A stretch of DNA of 64,000 nucleotides from Verrucomicrobiota bacterium (GTDB lineage Bacteria; Verrucomicrobiota; Verrucomicrobiia; Opitutales; Opitutaceae): contig JACRQG010000030.1 of the NCBI GenBank assembly GCA_016222805.1, positions 5,101 through 69,100 on the forward strand, in the 5' to 3' direction. Under the pieces are notes generated by a model. The model made no database searches, had not been told where the DNA came from, and saw nothing but the letters and a program-made list of their open reading frames with translations. Both the position numbers and the translations under genes were made by a program. Below, piece after piece: positions 27,490 through 35,456 of the stretch. Position 1 is the first letter of the stretch. Every line of letters begins with the position of its first letter.

Positions 27490-28848
27490 ATGAAGTTCCT
27501 CAGCACCCGCGGCCAGACGCCCGCGCTCGGATTCTCCGACGCGGTCGCGACCGGCCTGGCTCCCGACGGCGGCCTTTACCTGCCGGAGACGTTGCCCGAT
27601 CTGTCGGGCGAGCTCGCCCGCTTCGAAGGGCTAGACTACCCGGCGCTCTGCTTCGAGTTCCTGCGGATCTTCGCCACCGACATCCCGCCCGAGACCCTGC
27701 GGGGCCTGGTGGCGGCGAGCTACACGCGGTTTTCCGATCCGGCAATCGCACCGCTGAAACCGCTGGCGAAGAACCTCTACGTGCTCGAGCTCTTCCACGG
27801 CCCGACGCTCGCGTTCAAGGACTTTGCCCTCCAGCTGCTCGGCAACCTCTACGCGCACCAGTGCCAGGTGCGGAAGGAGGTCATCAACGTGCTCGGCGCC
27901 ACCTCGGGCGACACGGGGGCGGCCGCGATCCACGGTCTCATCGGGCGGCCGCGGACCGTCATCTTCATCCTTTATCCGGACGGGCGCGTGTCGCCCCTGC
28001 AGGAGCGGCAGATGACCTGCACCGGGGCGGACAACGTCTTCGCCATCGCGGTGGACGGCACCTTTGACGACGCGCAGGCGGTGGTGAAGCAGGTGTTCGG
28101 CGATCAGGGCTTCCGTACCCGGCATCACCTGTCGGCGGTCAACTCGATCAACCTGGCGCGCGTCCTGGCACAGTGTGTTTATTACCTCCATGCCTGGCTG
28201 CGGTTGCCCGCCGCGGAGCGGGGCAACGTGGAGTTCGTGGTGCCCACCGGCAATTTCGGTAACGTGCTCGCGGGGTGGATGCTCCAGAAGATGGGCGTGC
28301 CGATTCGCGGATTCCGCGTGGCGACGAACCAGAACGACATCCTGTACCGCCTCTTCACCACCGGCGAATATCGGGTCGGCCAGGTGCAGCCCAGCCTCGC
28401 GCCCTCGATGGATATCCAGGTGGCGTCGAACTTCGAGCGCTTCATTTATTACTCGGTTGGGCGCGATCCGGAGCGGGTGCGGCAGGTGATGCAGACCTTC
28501 AGGGACACCGGCGCCTACCAGTTCGAGAACTTCGACCGCGACACCTTCAGTGCGTCACGGACCAGCGACGCGGAGATCGCCGAAATCATTGGCCGCGTCC
28601 ACCGGGACTACGGCTATGTCGCCGATCCGCACACGGCCTGCGGGTTTAAGGATGTCAATCCGGACCGCGTGCAGGTCGTCCTTTCGACGGCAAGCCCGGC
28701 GAAGTTCCCGGAAACGATCCAGGCGGCGATTGGGGTCACGCCGACGCACCCCAGCCTGGAGGAGCTGAAGGCGCGCACCGTGGTGAAGTACCGCCTCAAG
28801 GCCACGGCGTCCGCCATCCGCAGCTTCATCGTGGCCCGGGCCGGGTAG
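27490..28848 (+). CDS. thrC: Threonine synthase
   Basis: This 452-residue PLP enzyme converts O-phosphohomoserine to threonine. It starts MKFLSTRGQTPALGFSDAVA, the usual start of the longer bacterial ThrC. The PLP lysine lies in FHGPTLAFKDFALQLLG (about residue 109), with TSGDTGAAAIHGL and PTGNFGNVLAGWML for phosphate and cofactor binding. ATG 27490 is selected over an open extension from 27424, which is non-conserved GC-rich sequence. The 46-base lysC-thrC spacer can form two mutually exclusive GC hairpins. A hairpin directly after the stop probably marks the end of the cluster. Confidence 0.96.
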   Translation: MKFLSTRGQTPALGFSDAVATGLAPDGGLYLPETLPDLSGELARFEGLDYPALCFEFLRIFATDIPPETLRGLVAASYTRFSDPAIAPLKPLAKNLYVLELFHGPTLAFKDFALQLLGNLYAHQCQVRKEVINVLGATSGDTGAAAIHGLIGRPRTVIFILYPDGRVSPLQERQMTCTGADNVFAIAVDGTFDDAQAVVKQVFGDQGFRTRHHLSAVNSINLARVLAQCVYYLHAWLRLPAAERGNVEFVVPTGNFGNVLAGWMLQKMGVPIRGFRVATNQNDILYRLFTTGEYRVGQVQPSLAPSMDIQVASNFERFIYYSVGRDPERVRQVMQTFRDTGAYQFENFDRDTFSASRTSDAEIAEIIGRVHRDYGYVADPHTACGFKDVNPDRVQVVLSTASPAKFPETIQAAIGVTPTHPSLEELKARTVVKYRLKATASAIRSFIVARAG

Positions 28849-28869
28849 GCGGGACCGCTTTGGTCTCGC
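28849..28869 (+). terminator. Hairpin at the end of thrC, possible terminator
   Basis: GCGGGACC (28849-28856) pairs with GGTCTCGC (28862-28869) around a 5-base loop, with one G-U pair. It starts immediately after the stop codon of thrC. There is no U tract, so it may be a weak or Rho-assisted end or an mRNA-protecting hairpin. Confidence 0.4.
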
Positions 28870-28998
28870 GATGGTGGATTTCCTGGTTTCGGGTGTCGTA
28901 ACCGAGACGATGCCGCGCGGACCTGGAGAGAAGATCAATCCTGCATGCGAGCGGAGCGGGCAGACCGCTCCGGCCGCCCGTGGTCCGTGAAGTGACCA

Positions 28999-29580
28999 AT
29001 GGCGCAGGAATCCCAGCCAACCTCGAGGGACTTCGCCGGGTTTTACCGGGCGACCCTCGCTCCCTTGCGCCGGTACCTGGCCGGGTTGGTGGGATGCCGG
29101 ACGGAGGCGCAGGACCTGGCTCACGATGCCTACGCCCGCGTCTACCCGGCCATGTCCAATGGTCGGGTAGAGGAGCCGCAGGCTTTTCTCTACACCACGG
29201 CGCGGCGACTGGCGATCAATCGACTGCGCCACCGGGACCGGGTCTCAACCCAGACGGTGGCGAATGAGTCCCTGGACGCTGAGGCTTCGCGCGAGCCCGG
29301 AGTGACGCAGACCGTGATGGCCCGGCAGGAACTGGCCGACCTTGAGCGCGCCGTGGCGGCGCTGCCACCGGGTTGCCGGGCGGTGCTGCTGCTGCGAAAG
29401 GTCGAGCTCTTGTCGCACAAGGAAATCGCCCGGCGCCTGGGCGTGACCTGTAGCACGGTGGAGAAACAGCAAATGCGGGCGCTGCGGCTGTTGAGCGAAG
29501 CACTCGCGAAAGGACCGGGCGAGCAGCGAAACGCGAACTCCCGCGCCGTGGGGGAACGCGCGGCCCGGGGTACCCCATGA
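28999..29580 (+). CDS. ECF sigma factor, FecI-like
   Basis: This 193-residue sigma-70 family protein has region 2 at about residues 15-80 (RDFAGFYRATLAPLRRYLAG, then EAQDLAHDAYARVY and FLYTTARRLAINRLR) and region 4 at about 115-170 (ALPPGCRAVLLLRKVELL, then HKEIARRLGVTCSTVEKQQM). It should direct RNA polymerase to the promoter of the TonB receptor operon after a signal from FecR. Its stop overlaps the start of the FecR gene in ATGA. This sigma/FecR/receptor order is the standard cell-surface signalling arrangement. Confidence 0.94.
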   Translation: MAQESQPTSRDFAGFYRATLAPLRRYLAGLVGCRTEAQDLAHDAYARVYPAMSNGRVEEPQAFLYTTARRLAINRLRHRDRVSTQTVANESLDAEASREPGVTQTVMARQELADLERAVAALPPGCRAVLLLRKVELLSHKEIARRLGVTCSTVEKQQMRALRLLSEALAKGPGEQRNANSRAVGERAARGTP

Positions 29581-30554
29581 AGTCGCGCGACCAGTCCGAA
29601 CTTCGCGACGAAGCGATCCGCTGGGCAGTCCGCCTGGAAGGGGAGCCGTTGACCGTGGCGGAACAGGGGGAACTCGATCGCTGGCTCGCCGGCGGACCTG
29701 AACCCCGGGCGGAACTCTCCCGCTATTGCCAGTTGTCCGCGGACCTCGAGCGGCACCTGCCGGGGTTGGTGGCCGCCGGGGCCTTTGCAGTGGAAAAAGA
29801 GACGATGCAGGCGCGGCGGCCGTGGTGGCGGCGGCCTGTCTCTGCCATTGGTCTCGCGGCTGCGGCCGCCGCGCTATTCTGGATCGGTTGGCCCCGGCCC
29901 CAGCCGCAGACGGTGTCCACCCCGGCTGCCCACCGGCAGTCGATCGCGCTGGCGGATGGCAGCCGCGCGGATCTCAACGCCCGCACCAGCCTGCAGGTCG
30001 ACTTCAGCGGGAGGGGGCGTCGGTTGGTCCGCCTTGAGCAGGGTGAGGCGCTTTTCCAGGTGGCGAATGATCCTACCAGACCGTTTATCGTGGAGACCCC
30101 CGGGGGGATTGTGCGCGTGACCGGCACGATCTTCAACGTGCGGACCGGCCTCTCCGGTCATCTGGAGGTCACGGTGCTGCAAGGGGCGGTGGAAGTGGTC
30201 CCCTTGGTCGGCCCCGCGGCGGCGTCCGAGACCCTGCGACTTCGGCCGGGGGACCAGTTGACGCTGGAAGCCGGGGCTCTGAGCTACCGGCAGGTGCAGC
30301 CAGAGACGGTGGCGGCCTGGCGAGACGGCTGGGTGGTCTTTGACGCCGCCCCCTTGCGCGAGGTGCTGGGACGATTTGCGGATTTTCACCGGCGTCCGAT
30401 CGCCGTGGCCCCGGAGGTCGCCGAGTTGCGCCTCAGTGGGCGCTTCGGCCTCGATGACTTGGAGGGCTTTCTCTTTGCGGACTTGGAGCGGGCGCTGCCA
30501 GCGGTGCGCGTCGAGCGGCGGCCCGATGGTTCCGCCCATGTCGCCCGTCGTTAA
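29577..30554 (+). CDS. FecR-type anti-sigma/transmembrane signal protein
   Basis: This 325-residue protein has an N-terminal cytoplasmic anti-sigma domain (DEAIRWAVRLEGEPLTVAEQ), one transmembrane helix near residues 86-103 (AIGLAAAAAALFWIGW), a FecR periplasmic domain (about 115-220, SIALADGSRADLNARTSLQV) and a C-terminal secretin/TonB-short-like segment (about 255-320, VFDAAPLREVLGRFADFHRR). It holds the sigma factor inactive until the receptor reports ligand. The start overlaps the sigma gene by four bases. Confidence 0.94.
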   Translation: MKSRDQSELRDEAIRWAVRLEGEPLTVAEQGELDRWLAGGPEPRAELSRYCQLSADLERHLPGLVAAGAFAVEKETMQARRPWWRRPVSAIGLAAAAAALFWIGWPRPQPQTVSTPAAHRQSIALADGSRADLNARTSLQVDFSGRGRRLVRLEQGEALFQVANDPTRPFIVETPGGIVRVTGTIFNVRTGLSGHLEVTVLQGAVEVVPLVGPAAASETLRLRPGDQLTLEAGALSYRQVQPETVAAWRDGWVVFDAAPLREVLGRFADFHRRPIAVAPEVAELRLSGRFGLDDLEGFLFADLERALPAVRVERRPDGSAHVARR

Positions 30555-30593
30555 GGGATCCAGGTTGCGCCGGTACGGGCGAGCGTGGCGGCG

Positions 30594-30601
30594 TTTTTTT
30601 T
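30594..30601 (+). promoter_or_regulatory. Run of eight T after weak GC stem, possible attenuator
   Basis: Eight consecutive T bases lie between fecR and the receptor start. The sequence before it (30565-30593) can form a short CGCC/GGCG stem with a long loop. It could lower read-through into the receptor gene, but the stem is weak. Confidence 0.25.
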
Positions 30602-30653
30602 CTCACGGATGGTGGATTCGGCCGCCGCAGGTGTCCCAGTCCGCGACTACGCC

Positions 30654-33600
30654 ATGATCCTCCCGCCCCTTCGTGATCTGTCCCGGCGTCTTTTTGCCGC
30701 CGCTCTCGCCGCCTGGCTCCCGTCTCTCTCCGCAGCTCCCGTGCGGTTTGAGATTCCCGCGCAGCCCGCCGCCTCCGCCCTGCTGGCCTTTTCCGCGCAA
30801 GCCGGCGCGGAGGTCTTGTTCGCGACCGACCAAGTGTCCGGAAAAAAGGCCAACGCCGTGACCGGCGCCCACGAGCCTGCCGAGGCGATGATCCGGCTGC
30901 TCGCCGACACCGGCCTGGCTGCTTCGCGCGGCGCCAATGGGAAGTGGATCGTGGCGGCGGCTGCGCCGACACCCGTCACGCCCGCCCGGCCGGCACCGGC
31001 TGCGGTGGCCCCCGCGGTGCCGTCGTCCGCTGCCGCCCGGCCTGTGCCGGCCCCGGCCGGCGGCGAGGCGGCCGTGAAGATGGACGTGTTCGAGGTCACC
31101 GGCTCGCACATCAAGCGGCTGGAGGCCGAGGGCCCGCAGCCGGTGGCCGCCTATGCACGGGCCGACATCGATGCGCGCGGCTTCCTCAACACGGGTGATT
31201 TCCTGCAGAGCCTGTCGTTCAACAACGGCAGCGCGAATTCCATCGGGGTTCCGGCGGCCAACCCCGTGAGCAACGTCCCGTACGCCCGCGCCGCCGTGAC
31301 GATGAACCCGCGCGGCCTGGGCGCGAACCGCTTCCTCGTGCTCCTGGATGGCAAGCGACCCTCGAGCTACGGCTTGCCGGACAACCGCGGCGGGTCGGTC
31401 TTCGACTTCAACAGCATCCCGACCGAGGCCATCGGCAGCATCGAGTACCTCAAGGACGGCGCCTCCGCCATTTACGGTTCCGATGCCATCGCCGGCGTGA
31501 TGAACATCAAACTGCGGCCCAGCTTTTCCGGGTTCTCCACCAGTGCGATGCTCGGCAACACCCTGGGGCACGATACGTTCACCCGCACCCTCAGCCTCCT
31601 CGCGGGCGGCACGGCTCCCCGCGGCTCCTACCTGCTGAGCGTGAATTGGTTCAAGCAGAACGGGAACTTCGCGCAGGATTACGACCGCTCCCGGAGCACC
31701 GATTACACGTCGTTCGGGCCGGTCAAGGGCCAGAACAACAACAGCCCGAGCAATTTTCCTTTCAATATCACGCTCACGGCGGCCCAGGCGGCCTCCGCCG
31801 GGTTCAGCACCGGAGCGGGTTTCTATGTGATCAACGGTGGTTCGCCCGTGGCGGCGCCGCAGCGCACGAACTTCGTCCTGGCTGGTGCAAACCAGAATGC
31901 CGCCACGAACGCCAATCGCTACGATTTCGCCCCCACGACGCAGCTTGCGCCGGATCAGGAGAACTTCGGCGTCCTGTTCGGCATGAAGCACGACTTGTCC
32001 GACACGCTGCGGGCCTCCGCCCGGTTGCTGGCCAACAAAAACCTGACCGGCATCGTCTACACGCCGATCTCGATCAACAGCCAGTCGATCCTCAATGCCG
32101 ACGGTTCGTTCCTCACCGTTCCGGCGAACAATCCGTACAACCCGTTTGGATTCGCCCTGAACAATTTTCGCGGGCGGGGAAATTTCGGTCCCACGCGCAC
32201 CTTCAACGTCGAGACCAACGGGCTGACCACGATTCTGGGTCTGGAGGGGGCACTCGGTGCGGACTGGACCTGGTCGGCGAGTTTCATCTACGGCACCAGT
32301 GTTTTTGATCAGGTGGCGGGCAACCAGGTGCGCACGTCCGACATGCAGGCCGCGCTCAACGGCGCGCTGAGCGGCTTCTCCGGACAGTACTTCAATCCAT
32401 TTGGACCGTCGAATCCGGCGCTGGTGAATGCGCTCTTCGTGTCGTCGACGGCCAACTCCAAGAGCACGACGCTCGGCGGTGATTTTTCCGTGGCGGGGCC
32501 CGTGCTCGAAATGCCGGCGCTGTTCGGCGGCCGTTCCCCCGGGCGCGTGGCGCTGGCCGCCGGAGTCGAAAGTCGCAAGGACAACCTCGACAACCATGCC
32601 GATCCCATTCCGTACCTCGTGACGGTGGGCGACCTGCCGTACTCTGGGAACCGCTCGGTGGATTCCGCGTTCGCCGAACTTGATGTGCCGCTCGTCGCCA
32701 AGGCGCTGTCCGCGCAACTGGCGGCGCGTTACGATCGGTACGATACCTTCGGATCGACGGTGAATCCGAAGTTCGCGCTGCTGGCGCAGCCGGCCGGGTT
32801 CCTCAAACTGCGCGCGTCCTATTCGCGTTCTTTCAAGGCGCCCGACATTGGCCAGCTCTACCAGCCGGCGGTCACGACTTTCACCGCGGCTGTCACGGAT
32901 CCGCGGAATCCAACCCTGGGGCTGAACACCTACCCGTTTGTGGCTGCCGGCAATCGCGGACTGCAGCCGGAAAAGGGCCGCGTCTGGTATGGAGGCATCG
33001 TGGTCGATTTGGATCGGTGGGCGAAGGGACTCAGTTTCTCGGCGGACTACTTCGACATCGCGATCACCAACGTGATCACGACCTTCACGACGCCGACGGT
33101 GTTCTTCAATTTCTTCCCCGAGCGGGTGGTGCGGAACAGCGCCGGGGTGATCCAGTACTTCGACGCCAAGACGATCAATGCGGCCGGGTACCAGTGGAAG
33201 GGCCTCGATTTGGGCGCCGACTATCGGCTGCGCGGGACGCGGCTGGGAGACTTCGCCTTCAGCGGTCAGGTGACCTACACGGACTATTTCGCGCTCAATG
33301 CGGGCAGCGGTGCGGGGTACATCAACACCGCCGGGCGGTACAACACCCCGCGCCTGGCCGGATCCTCCCAGATCGGCTGGAAGCGCGGCCCGCTCGCGGC
33401 GTCCCTTGGGACGCAGTTCAAGGGCACCTACCTGATGGATCAGTTTGCCCCGGCTTGGCAGGAGAACGCCCAGTTCCTTTTCAACGGCACCTTCTCCTTC
33501 GATACCCCGTGGCGCACCCGGCTCACGCTCGGCTGCAACAATCTCCTCGATTCCGACCCTCCCAAGAACGGCAAGGCGATCCCGAGCTACGGCTATGACG

Positions 33601-33665
33601 TTGCGACCTACTCTGCCTGGTCGATGGGGCGATTCGTCTATCTCCGGGTAAAAAAGGACTTCTGA
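30654..33665 (+). CDS. TonB-dependent receptor with N-terminal STN signalling domain
   Basis: This 1003-residue outer-membrane receptor has a signal peptide (about residues 1-24), an STN domain (about 25-100, from VRFEIPAQPAASALLAFSAQ), a Pro/Ala-rich linker, a plug starting near VFEVTGSHIKRLEAEGPQPV, and a 22-strand barrel ending in FVYLRVKKDF with the C-terminal phenylalanine needed for barrel assembly. The STN domain talks to FecR, so ligand binding should induce this operon. ATG 30654 is preferred over earlier in-frame starts because it opens the signal peptide. The ligand is unknown, but the downstream genes point to a phosphorylated organic compound. Confidence 0.93.
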   Translation: MILPPLRDLSRRLFAAALAAWLPSLSAAPVRFEIPAQPAASALLAFSAQAGAEVLFATDQVSGKKANAVTGAHEPAEAMIRLLADTGLAASRGANGKWIVAAAAPTPVTPARPAPAAVAPAVPSSAAARPVPAPAGGEAAVKMDVFEVTGSHIKRLEAEGPQPVAAYARADIDARGFLNTGDFLQSLSFNNGSANSIGVPAANPVSNVPYARAAVTMNPRGLGANRFLVLLDGKRPSSYGLPDNRGGSVFDFNSIPTEAIGSIEYLKDGASAIYGSDAIAGVMNIKLRPSFSGFSTSAMLGNTLGHDTFTRTLSLLAGGTAPRGSYLLSVNWFKQNGNFAQDYDRSRSTDYTSFGPVKGQNNNSPSNFPFNITLTAAQAASAGFSTGAGFYVINGGSPVAAPQRTNFVLAGANQNAATNANRYDFAPTTQLAPDQENFGVLFGMKHDLSDTLRASARLLANKNLTGIVYTPISINSQSILNADGSFLTVPANNPYNPFGFALNNFRGRGNFGPTRTFNVETNGLTTILGLEGALGADWTWSASFIYGTSVFDQVAGNQVRTSDMQAALNGALSGFSGQYFNPFGPSNPALVNALFVSSTANSKSTTLGGDFSVAGPVLEMPALFGGRSPGRVALAAGVESRKDNLDNHADPIPYLVTVGDLPYSGNRSVDSAFAELDVPLVAKALSAQLAARYDRYDTFGSTVNPKFALLAQPAGFLKLRASYSRSFKAPDIGQLYQPAVTTFTAAVTDPRNPTLGLNTYPFVAAGNRGLQPEKGRVWYGGIVVDLDRWAKGLSFSADYFDIAITNVITTFTTPTVFFNFFPERVVRNSAGVIQYFDAKTINAAGYQWKGLDLGADYRLRGTRLGDFAFSGQVTYTDYFALNAGSGAGYINTAGRYNTPRLAGSSQIGWKRGPLAASLGTQFKGTYLMDQFAPAWQENAQFLFNGTFSFDTPWRTRLTLGCNNLLDSDPPKNGKAIPSYGYDVATYSAWSMGRFVYLRVKKDF

Positions 33666-33695
33666 GCGCGCCCGGCGCCGGCGACTGTCTATCGC

Positions 33696-34835
33696 ATGAA
33701 TCGGCGATCCGGCCTGCGATGTGGTGCGCGATGGCTCGCACTGCTTCTGGCCGCCACCGCGGCGGGTCGCGCGGACTCCGGCGTCCGCACGCTCCGCCTG
33801 ATCGGGGTCGCCAGCCTGCCGGCGGGCACCCGTTGCGACGGCGAACGGGTCGGCGGACTTTCCGGCCTCGATTACGACGCGGCTCACGACCAGTGGCTCG
33901 CGGTCAGTGACGACAAGGGAGAGTTCGGTCCCGCCCGCTGTTTTGTGATCCGGCTCGCCTACGACGCCGCGGCGGTGGGGGCGGTCGCGGTGACCGGGGT
34001 AATCCGGTTGCAGCCAGCCGGTGGTGATCCCAATGGCGGCGCTCCGGTACCGGGCGGCCGGGTGCAGGGTGAGGTTCCGGACCTGGAGTCGATCCGGATC
34101 GATCCGCGCGATGGCAGTCTGTGGGTGGCGACCGAAGGCGAGGCGAAGTGGGGCCATCCACCGATCGTGCGGCAGCTGGAGCGCGATGGTCGGCATCGGC
34201 GGGATCTCCCGCTTCCTTCGGTGTTGGCCCATGATCCCTCGCGGCGCACCGGACCCCGTCCGAATCTGTCCTTTGAGGGCCTGGCCTTCTGCCCTGCCGG
34301 GGACGCGGTGTGGCTCGCCCTGGAGGCTCCCCTCTGGCAGGACGGCGATGTGGCGGGCGCAGGAAAGGGAGCGGTGGTCCGGCTGACGTGCCTGGAGCGC
34401 GACGGTCGAATGGGGCGACAGGTGGCCTATCGACTGGAACCGCGGCCTCTGGTCCCCGCGCCGCGTCGACTGGCGGACAACGGTGTCGCCGAAGTGCTGG
34501 CGGTGAGTGACCGCGAACTGCTCGTGCTGGAGCGCGGCGGCGCGCAGCAGGCCGACGGGACCTGGCGCTTCGCGGCGCGTCTCTTTCTCGCCAGTGTCGC
34601 GTCAGCGAGTGAGGTAGGGGGCATGGCCGCGTTGCCGGCCGCCAGTTTCACGCCGGCGAGCAAGCGACTGCTGCTGGAACTGGGGACGGCTGCCGGAGAG
34701 CGGGTGGACAACCTCGAGGGCCTGGCATGGGGCCGGGTGCTCGCCAACGGCCGTCGCAGCCTCGTGCTGGTTTCCGACGACAACTTTTCCGTTTCGCAGC
34801 AGACCCAGTTCTGGGTCTTCGAAGTTCAACCCTGA
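33696..34835 (+). CDS. Secreted phytase-like/esterase-like propeller protein
   Basis: This 379-residue protein has a signal peptide (GARWLALLLAATAAGRADS, cleavage near residue 28) and a phytase-like/esterase-like propeller domain. Family signatures are VGGLSGLDYDAAHDQWLAVS, PDLESIRIDPRDGSLWVATE, NLSFEGLAFCPAGDAVWLAL and VDNLEGLAWGRVLANGRRSL. The acidic residues in these loops are probable metal or substrate ligands. Activity in this family is poorly characterised; names refer to phytase-like fold and esterase-like activity. It starts 30 bases after the receptor and 14 bases before the NADAR gene, so it is very likely in the same operon. Confidence 0.85.
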   Translation: MNRRSGLRCGARWLALLLAATAAGRADSGVRTLRLIGVASLPAGTRCDGERVGGLSGLDYDAAHDQWLAVSDDKGEFGPARCFVIRLAYDAAAVGAVAVTGVIRLQPAGGDPNGGAPVPGGRVQGEVPDLESIRIDPRDGSLWVATEGEAKWGHPPIVRQLERDGRHRRDLPLPSVLAHDPSRRTGPRPNLSFEGLAFCPAGDAVWLALEAPLWQDGDVAGAGKGAVVRLTCLERDGRMGRQVAYRLEPRPLVPAPRRLADNGVAEVLAVSDRELLVLERGGAQQADGTWRFAARLFLASVASASEVGGMAALPAASFTPASKRLLLELGTAAGERVDNLEGLAWGRVLANGRRSLVLVSDDNFSVSQQTQFWVFEVQP

Positions 34836-34849
34836 TTCCCTCCGCGCCC

Positions 34850-35413
34850 ATGAAATTCACTCACGTTCTTCTCTTGCTTCTTTCTGTCGGCGCCAGCGTG
34901 GCGTCCGAGACGCCGCCGGCCAAGAAACCGAAATGGGACGACACCTTTGACGGCGTCGTCCACAACGAGAAGAAGATCGGCGGGTTCGTCGGTGAGTACC
35001 GTTGGTTGAGCAACTTTTTCCCGTGCCGGGTGGAATGGGAAGGTCGGATCTACGGCTCGTCGGAGGCGGCGTATCAGTCGGGCAAATATCCGCCGGCGGA
35101 GCGGGAGGTCTTCACGACGCTCGATCCCGATGCCGCGAAGAAACTCTCGCGAACGAAGCCTTACGATACCGCCGCGTGGGAGCAGCGGAAAGAGCGGACG
35201 ATGCGGGAGGTGCTGTGGGCGAAGTTTTCGCAACACCCGGATCTGGCGGCGAAGTTGCGGGCCACGGGCGATCGGTTGCTGGAGGAAACCAATTGGTGGG
35301 GGGACGAGATTTGGGGTGTGTTCAAGGGCAAGGGGCGGAACCTGCTCGGGCAGATCCTGATGGACATTCGCGAGCGATTGAAGACCGAGGCGCCAGCCAG
35401 CCGGAAGCCGTGA
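34850..35413 (+). CDS. NADAR-domain N-glycosidase-like protein with signal peptide
   Basis: This 187-residue protein has a clear signal peptide (MKFTHVLLLLLSVGASVAS, cleavage around residues 18-19) followed by a complete NADAR domain (about 45-178). Family motifs are YRWLSNFFPCRVEWEGRIYG (50-69), SSEAAYQSGKYP (70-81), TNWWGDEIWGV (147-157) and GKGRNLLGQILMDIRERL (160-177). Known NADAR proteins (YbiA/RibX type) cleave the N-glycosidic bond of riboflavin intermediates, releasing ribose 5-phosphate, or remove ADP-ribose from guanine in DNA. They work in the cytoplasm. The signal peptide puts this copy in the periplasm, which is unusual. It stands between a secreted phytase-like gene and an organophosphate-transporter gene. 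Confidence 0.88.
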   Translation: MKFTHVLLLLLSVGASVASETPPAKKPKWDDTFDGVVHNEKKIGGFVGEYRWLSNFFPCRVEWEGRIYGSSEAAYQSGKYPPAEREVFTTLDPDAAKKLSRTKPYDTAAWEQRKERTMREVLWAKFSQHPDLAAKLRATGDRLLEETNWWGDEIWGVFKGKGRNLLGQILMDIRERLKTEAPASRKP

Positions 35414-35456
35414 GGCCGCGCTTTTCCGGCCAAGCGTGGCCGGCCGCTCCGCCGCC

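Noticed and set aside
30603-34232. 1209-codon minus-strand frame opposite the TonB receptor
   Set aside because: No signal peptide or motifs; the receptor and phytase-like genes on the other strand are clear.
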